64,000 bases of DNA, taken from contig JAUYKV010000013.1 of NCBI GenBank assembly GCA_030699825.1, forward strand, positions 62,001-126,000. Direction: 5' to 3'. This DNA is from Pseudomonas sp. GTDB lineage: Bacteria; Pseudomonadota; Gammaproteobacteria; Pseudomonadales; Pseudomonadaceae. Positions 8,215 through 16,582 of this stretch are shown here, one piece after another (the stretch's first letter is position 1; every line of letters begins with the position of its first letter). The notes under the pieces were generated by a model. It was not told the origin of the DNA. It made no database searches and worked only from the letters and a program-made list of their open reading frames with translations. A program made the translations under genes and the position numbers.

Positions 8215-10158
8215 ATGCGGCTCTTCCTCTGTGAAAAACCTTCCCAGGCCAAGGACATCGCCAAGGTGCTCGGGGCTACCCGGCGCGGCGACGGCTGCTG
8301 GCTGGGCAGCAACCTGACGGTGACCTGGTGCATCGGCCACCTGCTGGAAACCGCCCCGCCGGACGCCTACGACGCCCGCTACAAGCGCTGGGTGCTGACC
8401 GACCTGCCGATCATCCCCGAGCGCTGGAAGATGCTGGTAAAGCCCAAGACCGCCGGCCAGTTCAAGGCGGTCAAGCGCCTGCTCGGCGAGGCCGACGAAC
8501 TGGTCATCGCCACCGACGCCGACCGCGAGGGCGAGATGATCGCCCGCGAGTTGGTCGAGCATTGCCGCTACCGCGGGCCGATCCAGCGTCTGTGGCTGTC
8601 GGCCCTGGACGATGCCTCGATCCGCAAGGCCCTGGCCGCGCTCAAGCCCGGCAGCGACACCTTCAGCCTCTATCATTCGGCACTGGGCCGCTCGCGCGCC
8701 GACTGGCTGATCGGCATGAACATGAGCCGGCTGTTCACCCTGCTCGGTCAGCAGTCCGGTTATCAGGGCGTGCTGCCGGTGGGCCGGGTACAGACCCCGA
8801 CCCTGCGCCTGGTGGTCGACCGCGACCGCAGCATCGCCGCCTTCGTGCCGCTGCCGTACTGGGCCATCGAGGTGCCGCTGCTGGCCGCCGGCACCGCGTT
8901 CAGCGCCCAGTGGCGCGCCGCGGCGGAGGTCTGCGACGAGCAGGGCCGTTGCCTCGATCAGGCCCTGGCGCAAGCGGCGGCAACGGCCATGGGCAAGGCC
9001 GTCAGCGCGCGGGTCATCAAGCTGCGCACCGAACGTATGCGCGAGCTGCCACCCCTGCCGTTCGACCTCGGCACCCTGCAGGAAGTCTGCTCGAAGAAGC
9101 TCGGCCTCGGCGCCCAGGAAACCCTGGATATCGCCCAGGCGCTCTACGAAACCCACAAGCTGATCACCTACCCGCGCAGCGATTGCGGCTACCTGCCGCT
9201 CAGCCAGCACGGCGAGGCGCCTGCCATCCTCGCCGCCCTGGGGCTTGCCGATCCCGCTCTGGCCGGCCTGCGCGAACACCTGCAGCCGCAACGCCGTTCG
9301 CGGGCCTGGAACGACGCCAAGGTCAGCGCCCACCACGGCATCATCCCGACCGCCGCCGCGCAGAACCTCGAACGCCTGGTCGGCAAGCCGCGGGCCGTCT
9401 ACAGCCTGATCCGCGCGCGCTACCTGGCGCAGTTCCTGGCCAACCACGAATACGACCGCACCCAGGCCGACTTCGACTGCGCCGGCCAGGCCCTGCGCGC
9501 GGTGGGCAAGGTGATAGTCGAACCCGGCTGGCGGCGTGCCCTGCCCGAAGCCCTGGCGCCCGCCAAAGGCCGCGAAGCGCCCCCCGCGCAAGCCCTGCCG
9601 GCCCTGCGCGAAGGGCAGGACTGCAGAGTGACCGGCGTGACCCTCAAGGACCTCTGGACCCAGCCGCCGAAACCCTTCACCGAGGGCGACCTGATCAAGG
9701 CGATGAAGAACGTCGCCAAGCTGGTCGACGATCCGCGCCTCAAGCAGAAACTCAAGGACACCACCGGCATCGGCACCGAAGCGACCCGCGCCGGCATCAT
9801 CCAGGGCCTGCTCGACCGTGGCTACCTGCTCAAACAGGGCAAGGCCCTGGCCGCCACCCCGGCCGCCTGCAGCCTGATAGACGCCGTCCCCCGCGCCATC
9901 GCCGACCCCGGCACCACGGCGATCTGGGAACAGGCGCTGGACATGGTGCAGAGCGGCGAGATGAGCCTGGACGAGTTCGTCGCCAAACAATCAGCCTGGA
10001 TGAGCAAACAGGTGCAACGCTGCGCCGGCCTGCGCCTGACCATCAGCGGTCCCGCCAGCCCGGCCGCCGCCGCGCCCTGGAAGGGCAAACGCAAGCCTGG
10101 CAAGCGCAAGGCGCTAGCGGGGAGCAAGCGGGTGGGCAAACCGGCTGAGCGGGGGTGA
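8215..10158 (+). CDS. topB: DNA topoisomerase III (type IA)
   Basis: MRLFLCEKPSQAKDIAKVLG TOPRIM start, ATDADREGEMIARE, active site TYPRSDCGYLP. Confidence 0.95.
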   Translation: MRLFLCEKPSQAKDIAKVLGATRRGDGCWLGSNLTVTWCIGHLLETAPPDAYDARYKRWVLTDLPIIPERWKMLVKPKTAGQFKAVKRLLGEADELVIATDADREGEMIARELVEHCRYRGPIQRLWLSALDDASIRKALAALKPGSDTFSLYHSALGRSRADWLIGMNMSRLFTLLGQQSGYQGVLPVGRVQTPTLRLVVDRDRSIAAFVPLPYWAIEVPLLAAGTAFSAQWRAAAEVCDEQGRCLDQALAQAAATAMGKAVSARVIKLRTERMRELPPLPFDLGTLQEVCSKKLGLGAQETLDIAQALYETHKLITYPRSDCGYLPLSQHGEAPAILAALGLADPALAGLREHLQPQRRSRAWNDAKVSAHHGIIPTAAAQNLERLVGKPRAVYSLIRARYLAQFLANHEYDRTQADFDCAGQALRAVGKVIVEPGWRRALPEALAPAKGREAPPAQALPALREGQDCRVTGVTLKDLWTQPPKPFTEGDLIKAMKNVAKLVDDPRLKQKLKDTTGIGTEATRAGIIQGLLDRGYLLKQGKALAATPAACSLIDAVPRAIADPGTTAIWEQALDMVQSGEMSLDEFVAKQSAWMSKQVQRCAGLRLTISGPASPAAAAPWKGKRKPGKRKALAGSKRVGKPAERG

Positions 10159-10423
10159 GCACTACATGGTGTGCGGATTGCCGCAGTCAAAGGCGGTGTT
10201 CCGTTCGACTGGGAGGGCGGCCCGGGCCGCGTTCCGTTTGGAGCGTAGCGATACCCTACGGATCGCGGATTGCTCGAGGTAATGGGTGCTCAATGGGTCG
10301 TAGACATTGGTGGACAGCCAAGCGTTATTCACCCTTGGTCATCCGGGCTACCTCGCTGTCAGTGTCGAGTGCACCGGCAGGGCAGTCGCCAGCGGCGGAA
10401 AAGGTGGGCTCTGGCTCCGTGCT

Positions 10424-10738
10424 TCAGTCGGTTTGAGCACCTGGTTGGGTGCCGGCCTTCCGTTCACGCTTCTCCGCTCTGCGCTTTTCATCTGCTTTTA
10501 TGACATCTTCCAGTGTGCGTACATTTTCAGGCTGTGCGCGTTTGAATCGTCTCTCGTAGCTGTTCTCGATGAACTCCGGAAGCGGCGCTTTCCACTGCTC
10601 TTGCCGATGATTTGCGAGTGAGCTGAACGTGCGAGGATTCATGCCGAGTTCCCTCGCCATTTGGATATGGGCATGGCTCAGCTTGAATTTTGTTCTCGCC
10701 GTAAACCAAGGCTGCAGCTTGCTTTTCAACTGACTCAC
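10424..10738 (-). CDS. Conserved hypothetical protein
   Basis: Plausible composition: KFKLSHAHIQMARELGMNPRTFSSLANHRQEQWKAPLPEFIE. Confidence 0.65.
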   Translation of the reverse strand: MSQLKSKLQPWFTARTKFKLSHAHIQMARELGMNPRTFSSLANHRQEQWKAPLPEFIENSYERRFKRAQPENVRTLEDVIKADEKRRAEKRERKAGTQPGAQTD

Positions 10739-10969
10739 GTCTTACCGCTCTCAGAATACGATGGCTCCATTTTTACATATCGATACACCATTGTGGGGGG
10801 GGCGTGGAGTCAGGTCTTGCCTTTTGTCTTGTGTGGGACGTGGTGTCAGCGGTGATCTCCGCGTCGCTCGTTGGCGAACCCGACCCACCCGCAGTGGTCT
10901 AAACAACGATGGGATCGCGACCGATCAAAGCTTCTCGCCCAGGTTTGACGTTCGAACCCGGAGGAGCCA

Positions 10970-11149
10970 ATGGCCGTTGAGGCTAAAACAGCGGGTACGA
11001 CTAGGGAAACGGCATATCCGACCTTTGCAGTGGATCATGCGATTTACCCTGGGCGTCTTCATCCGCTCGCTGATGGTGCGAATCCAGACAAGGGTAAGGT
11101 CACCCAGGTTTTTGCATGTGCGCAAGACGCTCGCATGACCTCCAGTTGA
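10970..11149 (+). CDS. Small ORF, 59 aa (MAVEAKTAGTTRETAYPTFAVDHAIYPGRLHPLADGANPDKGKVTQVFACAQDARMTSS)
   Basis: ggaggag ribosome-binding site spaced before ATG; below the ORF-track length cutoff. Confidence 0.45.
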   Translation: MAVEAKTAGTTRETAYPTFAVDHAIYPGRLHPLADGANPDKGKVTQVFACAQDARMTSS

Positions 11150-11258
11150 AGCTCCGCGATGGAGCCTATCTCGCCGGTCGCCTGTATTCGTCTGCCGCAA
11201 TGTGTGATTTCGCGTGATGCTTGCCCTGCACAGTACTCACTGCCAAGGAACTTCACTT

Positions 11259-11543
11259 ATGGTTACTCACTACAAGGTTGCCGGGCATCTCGCCTGTGGC
11301 AGCCATGGCGACAATCTCCCCGCCACCACCGACCTTGTGCGGGTTAAATGCCGCAACTGCCGCGGCACCGATGCGTTCAAGGAGGCCCGCAGAGAGGCGC
11401 GCAACGCGGCGCGCCGAGCAGCGCGCAAAGCCAAGGTCGCTCACGCCGCGAATGACTGGCGCGCAGCCTGGCTGGAGAAACTCACCAACCTGCCTGGGCT
11501 GCAGCGACTGCCGAGGGGGTTCAGCGGCCAGCCCTACGTCTAG
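11259..11543 (+). CDS. Small basic hypothetical protein with His/Cys pairs
   Basis: MVTHYKVAGHLACGSHGDNLPATTDLVRVKCRNCRGTDAFKEARREARNAARRAARKAK. Confidence 0.5.
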   Translation: MVTHYKVAGHLACGSHGDNLPATTDLVRVKCRNCRGTDAFKEARREARNAARRAARKAKVAHAANDWRAAWLEKLTNLPGLQRLPRGFSGQPYV

Positions 11544-11689
11544 CCATGCGCAAGAGTATTGATCCGACTCTCGGGCTGCCGCGTGCAGCGTGAGTTGCCC
11601 GCGGATCGTTGGATAATTTTTGACGTGCGCTTCGAACCGACCTCTGCCAATCATGACCGGCAGAGGCTGACTCAGGCCAGCGGGTTGCC

Positions 11690-11962
11690 TCAGAGCGATG
11701 CGCTGCACCGAATGTAGCCCAGCTTCTCTTCCGTCAGGCCCGCCAGTTGCGCCTCCTGGACGCGTCCTTCACGAATCAGCTGACCGAACACGAAGAGCAG
11801 CTGCGAGTAGCGATAGTCGTATTTGCGCTCGATCTCGCGTTGCTTGCGCGCCAGGTACTCTTGGAGCGGCCACATTTCGTGCGGCTCCGCTACGGCGGCG
11901 GCTCGTGCTTTGAAGTCGGCCATGATCTCGGCCAACTCGGCGGTGGAGCACTTGAGGTTGTG
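11690..11962 (-). pseudogene. Second copy of the FRP-like gene; start codon not retained and 45 bp deleted internally
   Basis: Nearly identical in sequence to the 13062-13382 gene, but lacks its ATG and the residues AAEKKLAHRVFEAAL. Confidence 0.75.
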
Positions 11963-12028
11963 TGAACCATGGCACCCGTTAGCCATCCGTGCCAGAATTT
12001 GAGAGTGCGCAAGCGAGAGGTTTTTCCC

Positions 12029-12253
12029 ATGGATCTGCAGAAAATTGAGGATGAAGCCCTCCACCTTCCAAAAGAAGAGCGGGCACAGCTGATCCAGCGG
12101 TTGGTGTTGAGTCTGGACGCCCCGTCAGAAGAAGAGCTTAGATCCGACTGGTTAATTGAGGCTCGGCGGAGAGCCGAAGAGCTTGATAGTGGCTCGGTCC
12201 AGGCCGTGCCCAGTGAAGAGGTTATGCGGAAGGCTCGAGCACTGATCAGATGA
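12029..12253 (+). CDS. Addiction-module antitoxin (unstable antitoxin / TIGR02574-like)
   Basis: MDLQKIEDEALHLPKEERAQLIQRLVLSLDAPSEEELRSDWLIEARRRAEELDSGSVQAVPSEEVMRKARALIR; overlaps the toxin start (ATGA). Confidence 0.8.
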   Translation: MDLQKIEDEALHLPKEERAQLIQRLVLSLDAPSEEELRSDWLIEARRRAEELDSGSVQAVPSEEVMRKARALIR

Positions 12254-12354
12254 GTTATTTTTTTCACCCGGCAGCGGAAGCCGAGTTTCTGGAATCAGTC
12301 GGTTATTACGAATCGATGGTTCCGGGATTGGGTGGTGCCTTCATAGAGGGTTAG
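12250..12354 (+). pseudogene. Truncated ParE/RelE-family toxin (34 aa remnant)
   Basis: MSYFFHPAAEAEFLESVGYYESMVPGLGGAFIEG* matches only the ParE N-terminus and then runs into unrelated sequence. Confidence 0.75.
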
Positions 12355-12494
12355 AGGGTAGGGTCAGGAGAGGGTAGGGTCGGACCCACGTAAAAACTTG
12401 ATTTCAAAGAAAAATATCACCGGATAAGGACAAAAATATCGCTTATACGGCCTATTTCGGTATCAAAATTCGTGCTTTAAGAGGGCGTCCGCGG

Positions 12495-12821
12495 ATGAAG
12501 TCAATGGACAGCTTGGATAGCGTTACACATGATTGCGTTGGTATGCCGGCGAAGGGTGTATCAATCCGGCGGGATGATTACATGGGTCGTGAAAGTCCGT
12601 TATGGTGCCTATTTATTGAAAGGCAGGCAACGGAAGAGGACTTGGAAAACAATCAGCATCTGGAGGATGTTGGGCAGGCAATTTGGATGACGGCGGTTGA
12701 AATTAAGTTCTGCCCCTACTGCGGCAAAGAACTCACTGTTGCCAAGTTTCTTAATTCACCAAGTGACTTTGGACGTTTCGTTCACATTGACTCTTCAGGC
12801 TGGACTGACCAACGTCAGTAA
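12495..12821 (+). CDS. Hypothetical protein with a zinc-ribbon-like FCPYCGKEL
   Basis: ORF with a single CxxC knuckle (KFCPYCGKELTVAKF). Confidence 0.5.
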   Translation: MKSMDSLDSVTHDCVGMPAKGVSIRRDDYMGRESPLWCLFIERQATEEDLENNQHLEDVGQAIWMTAVEIKFCPYCGKELTVAKFLNSPSDFGRFVHIDSSGWTDQRQ

Positions 12822-13061
12822 TACGAACAATGCATAACCCGTGCGGCCAAGAGAACAATCAGGGACAGATCGCGATTAACTCTTGAGCTTGCATAGTCGA
12901 GAGTGGCCGGGCCTATTGCCCGGCGTGGGCGCTATCTGCAATCAGTCGAACCTTCATGGATAGTGTCCCGGAGTTTGTGACCCCTCGTGGTCCCGTGCGG
13001 CTTGACGCAAAAGCCGTGGTCCGCCCACATTGTCCGTGAAGGCGCTTGGATCGCCTTGGCC

Positions 13062-13382
13062 TCAGAGTGATACGAGGCACCGAATGTAGCCCAGCTTCTC
13101 TTCCGCCAGGCCCGCCAGTTGCGCCTCCTGGACGCGGCCTTCACGAATCAGCTGACCGAACACGAAGAGCAGCTGCGAGTAGCGATAGTCGTATTTGCGG
13201 TCAATTTCGCACTGCTTGCGTTCCAGGTACCCCTGGAGTGGCCACATTTCGTGCGGCTCCGCTACGGCGGCGGCTCTTGCTTTGAAGTCGGCCATGATCT
13301 CGGCCAGCTCGGCGGTGAGCGCCGCCTCGAATACGCGGTGTGCGAGCTTTTTTTCGGCGGCGGACCACTTGAGGTTGTGCAT
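13062..13382 (-). CDS. Fluorescence Recovery Protein (FRP)-like protein
   Basis: 106 aa with AGGAG ribosome-binding site; WSAAEKKLAHRVFEAAL...MWPLQGYLERKQCEIDRKYDYRYSQLLFVFGQLIREGRVQEAQLAGLAEEKLGYI aligns without gaps to the recalled Synechocystis FRP pattern (WSQAETQSAHALFRKAY...LWKLHDFLSAKRHEIDGKYDDRQSVIIFVFAQLLQEGLVQAEEL). Confidence 0.8.
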   Translation of the reverse strand: MHNLKWSAAEKKLAHRVFEAALTAELAEIMADFKARAAAVAEPHEMWPLQGYLERKQCEIDRKYDYRYSQLLFVFGQLIREGRVQEAQLAGLAEEKLGYIRCLVSL

Positions 13383-13517
13383 GGATGCTCCTGACAGGCG
13401 CGGCGGGCCTGTTTGGGATATGGGATAGTCGGGACTCTGGCAGGAGCCATAGCGCTCCCTGGCCCCGGCTGCGGTTCTATTAAAACCCTTCTCTGGGGCA
13501 CTCCGCGACCCTTAGTC

Positions 13518-13601
13518 TGTACTCGCAGCAGGCAGTGCAGCATGGATTATTGGTGCGGCGCACAGCTGGCGGGTTGTCGCTGCGCTCCGAAGCCACCCTA
13601 C
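13518..13601 (+). repeat. Dispersed intergenic repeat, copy A
   Basis: TGTACTCGCAGCAGGCAGTGCA...AGCTGGCGGGTTGTCGCTGCGCTCCGAAGCCACCCTAC; related copies near 23.9 and 62.8 kb. Confidence 0.8.
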
Positions 13602-13916
13602 CTCCGAGCGACTCGCCGCTCGGTGTGTCTTGCCGCCACATGAAGGCGGCCTTGCGCTGGTGCTCGATAATTCCACAACCTCTGCGTCGCGAGTGAACCC
13701 ACGGCGACTCGAAGTGTCTGTCAGCTGGAGGGCTGCAGGGATGGCATAGCGGATTATGCGTCCCGCCCCGGTTTTCTCTGCGCGCACGCTCGGTCGTGCC
13801 GTGGCAATCCCATGCTCGCTATCAGGCTGCGCAGGCGCCCCGTGTTGGCTGTTACGCCCTGGTTCATCGGTTCGGCCATCGGGCTTTTATTCTTTCCTTT
13901 TCATGTGAAGATCACC

Positions 13917-14576
13917 ATGTCCCTATCTCGTTATCTGTCTGCACTTCTTCCCCACTTTTCCTGGCTCCAGCGCCGCGCCCTTGGCGCCAGCCTGCTCGCT
14001 GTTTTCGCGATCGTCGACGTGCAGGCCGCCGAGAATGAGCGCTGGGTCAGCGACAGCCTGAACACCTATGTGCGCAGCGGTCCGACTGACGGCTATCGCA
14101 TCGTCGGCACCCTCAAGTCCGGGCAGAAGGTCGAACTGCTCGGCGTTAAGGGCGAGTACAGCCAGATCCGCGGCGAATCCGCTGACGCCGTCTGGATTCC
14201 CAGTCGCGATCTGCAGGAGGTTCCCGGCCAGGCCGAGCGACTGCCGCAACTGGAACAGCAGGTGGCCGAGCTCAGCGCCCAGCTCAAGGTCATCGATGAC
14301 AACTGGAAGACCCGGGTGCAGGGCATGCAGGAGACACTGGATTCGCGCAAGGCGTTGATCGAAGAGCTGGAGGCCAGCCGCAAGGCCCTCGACGCCGAAT
14401 TGAGCAACAGCCAGTCCGAACTGCGCACCGCCCAGGCGCGCCTGGGCGATGAGAACAATCAGCTGCTGATGCGCTACCTGGTCTACGGTGGCGGTATCGC
14501 CGGCATCGGCCTGCTGCTCGGGCTGATCCTGCCGGCGCTGACCCGGGGGCGCAAACGCAACGACCGCTGGTTCTGA
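13917..14576 (+). CDS. TIGR04211-type SH3 domain protein (membrane-anchored)
   Basis: SH3b region RWVSDSLNTYVRSGPTDGYRIVGTLKSGQKVELL, coiled coil, C-terminal TM. Confidence 0.85.
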   Translation: MSLSRYLSALLPHFSWLQRRALGASLLAVFAIVDVQAAENERWVSDSLNTYVRSGPTDGYRIVGTLKSGQKVELLGVKGEYSQIRGESADAVWIPSRDLQEVPGQAERLPQLEQQVAELSAQLKVIDDNWKTRVQGMQETLDSRKALIEELEASRKALDAELSNSQSELRTAQARLGDENNQLLMRYLVYGGGIAGIGLLLGLILPALTRGRKRNDRWF

Positions 14577-14695
14577 ACCTGTTGCCGATGGCCGTGCGTC
14601 CGGCCTGGCCCTGCTCCTCCCACAAGTCGCTGTCAGGCTCATCGGTTAATGGGCGCATAGCTTTTCCCTTGGCAGGGCAGCCGCGCCGTTTTGGA

Positions 14696-15277
14696 TCAGT
14701 CGCCAGGCTCCGTTGGCCACTGGCAGAAGCAGCCCACCGCCATGGTGTTGCTGGCGTTGACCGGGCGCCCGGCGCTCAGGGCCTCGAGGATCGGCTCGAT
14801 AAAACTGTTGCTCGAGTTGCAGGTGAGGCCTTCGCTGTAGGGACCGAGATAGGCCAGTTGGCCCTGCCGGTCCCAGATCGCCACTGCCGGGCTGGCCGGT
14901 ATGCCGGCGCTGCCGGGGAGCGGGGCGAGGGCCTGCATGGCGCTGAGGGTGGCCGGTAGCTGGCCCTTGCTGCCAGGCTTCTGCACGGCATGGAAGCTCA
15001 CGCCCAGAGGGCCGAAGTGTTCGATCAGTTCGGCCAGGTGTTGCTGATTGCCGATGTTGCACGGGCAGGCCGGGTCCCAGAAATGCACCAGGCGGATCGG
15101 CCCGGGGCCGGCCAGTTCGGCGGGCAGGCGCAGTTCGGCGCCGGCGAACAGCGCGGTCTGCTGGTCGAAGCTGCGCACATAGCGCGCCTCGAACCACTGG
15201 AAGGCGGCGAGCAGGACGGCTATCCAGAGCAATACGATGAGGCTGGCGAACAGGGTCTTGCGGCTGGGGCGGGCCAT
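14696..15277 (-). CDS. DUF6436-like, thioredoxin-fold membrane-anchored protein
   Basis: N-terminal TM; IRLVHFWDPACPCNIGNQQHLAELIEHF. Confidence 0.7.
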   Translation of the reverse strand: MARPSRKTLFASLIVLLWIAVLLAAFQWFEARYVRSFDQQTALFAGAELRLPAELAGPGPIRLVHFWDPACPCNIGNQQHLAELIEHFGPLGVSFHAVQKPGSKGQLPATLSAMQALAPLPGSAGIPASPAVAIWDRQGQLAYLGPYSEGLTCNSSNSFIEPILEALSAGRPVNASNTMAVGCFCQWPTEPGD

Positions 15278-15401
15278 GGCACTATCGGTCGATGAAAGGA
15301 CGCATAGCTTGCCATGACCTGCCGGGCAGCAGAATATCTTTAGCCGGCCGTGTGGTTGCCTATGCCTCGCGGGAAGTCCGCCTGTTTTGATGGAAAGCTT
15401 T

Positions 15402-16334
15402 ATGTCAGAACGTTTTCAACCCGCCGACCTGGTCGCCAATCTGCGCCCCTTGGCCGCAGCGACGGCGACCCTGCCGCATGAGCAGGCCTACCGGCGTTTC
15501 TACGGTTTCGATGGGCTGCCGACCGAGGGCAGTCTGCTTGGTTATTTTCAGGTCGGCACTTACCGGATTGCCGCCCAGGTCTGGTGGCCGCAGGAGCCGC
15601 GGGGCACCTTGTTGTTGTTGCATGGCTATTACGACCACAGCGGCCTGTATCGCCATGTGATCGAGTGGGCGCTCGGCATGGGCTTTGCCGTGCTGGCGGT
15701 CGACTTGCCGGGGCACGGCCTGTCCAGCGGTGCGCGCGCCAGCATTGACGACTTCGCCGAGTATCAGCTGGTGCTGCAGGGCGCGCTGGAGCAGGCGGCT
15801 GCCCTCGACTTACCGCAGCCCTGGCACCTGTGTGGGCAAAGTACCGGCGGCGCCATCCTGATCGACTACCTGTTGACCGGCAAACCCGCGCCCGAGGTGG
15901 GCGAAGCGATTCTGCTGGCGCCGCTGGTGCGCCCGCGGGCCTGGGCCTGGTCGCAGTTGAGCTATCGCCTGTTGAAACCCTTTGTCCGCGAGATTCCGCG
16001 GCGCTTCAGCGACAACTCGAGCGACCCCGAGTTTATCGACTTCGTCCACAACCACGACCCGTTGCAGGCGCGCAGCCTGCCAACCGCCTGGGTCGGCGCC
16101 TTGAGCCAATGGGTGCCGCGGATCGAGGGGGCGCCGCGCAGCCTGCGCAGCCCGCTGATCGTCCAGGGCGAAGCGGACATGACCGTGGACTGGCCGCACA
16201 ACCTGGAGATCTTGCAGGACAAGTTCGCCGCGCCGGAGATTTTGCGCCTGGCCGAGGCGCGCCATCACCTGGCCAACGAATCAGCGGCCCTGCGTCAGCG
16301 CTATTTCGATTTTCTCCGCGAGCGCCTGGCCTGA
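15402..16334 (+). CDS. Alpha/beta hydrolase (lysophospholipase-like)
   Basis: LLLLHGYYDHSGLYRHVIEWAL, DLPGHGLSSG, LCGQSTGGAILIDYLL. Confidence 0.88.
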   Translation: MSERFQPADLVANLRPLAAATATLPHEQAYRRFYGFDGLPTEGSLLGYFQVGTYRIAAQVWWPQEPRGTLLLLHGYYDHSGLYRHVIEWALGMGFAVLAVDLPGHGLSSGARASIDDFAEYQLVLQGALEQAAALDLPQPWHLCGQSTGGAILIDYLLTGKPAPEVGEAILLAPLVRPRAWAWSQLSYRLLKPFVREIPRRFSDNSSDPEFIDFVHNHDPLQARSLPTAWVGALSQWVPRIEGAPRSLRSPLIVQGEADMTVDWPHNLEILQDKFAAPEILRLAEARHHLANESAALRQRYFDFLRERLA

Positions 16335-16582
16335 TCGGCGCGGATTGAGCGCAGAACCAGGCGTTGGGCTGAGAGGTTGTGAAAAAATTCCCGCCTACTG
16401 CGACCGCTGCCGACGTTACGCTGTCGTGCTGCAGACGGTGTAGGGGCGGCTTCAGCCGCGAAGCTTTTGCGGCGTATCGATGGGAGCGATCGATAATAGG
16501 CGGTGGCCGTCATCCCGGATTGCGCCAAGGCTTATCCGGGCTACGTAGCGCAGCAGGCTCATCGGCCGCAGCGCGGTTTCCG

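Noticed and set aside
10940-10975. GTTCGAAC followed by CCGG resembling a tRNA T-loop
   Set aside because: Flanking 5-nt stems do not pair and no acceptor, D or anticodon arms could be assembled.
13412-13787. Short ORFs across the 13.4-13.8 kb gap
   Set aside because: They overlap the dispersed repeat and have no recognisable domain or good start.
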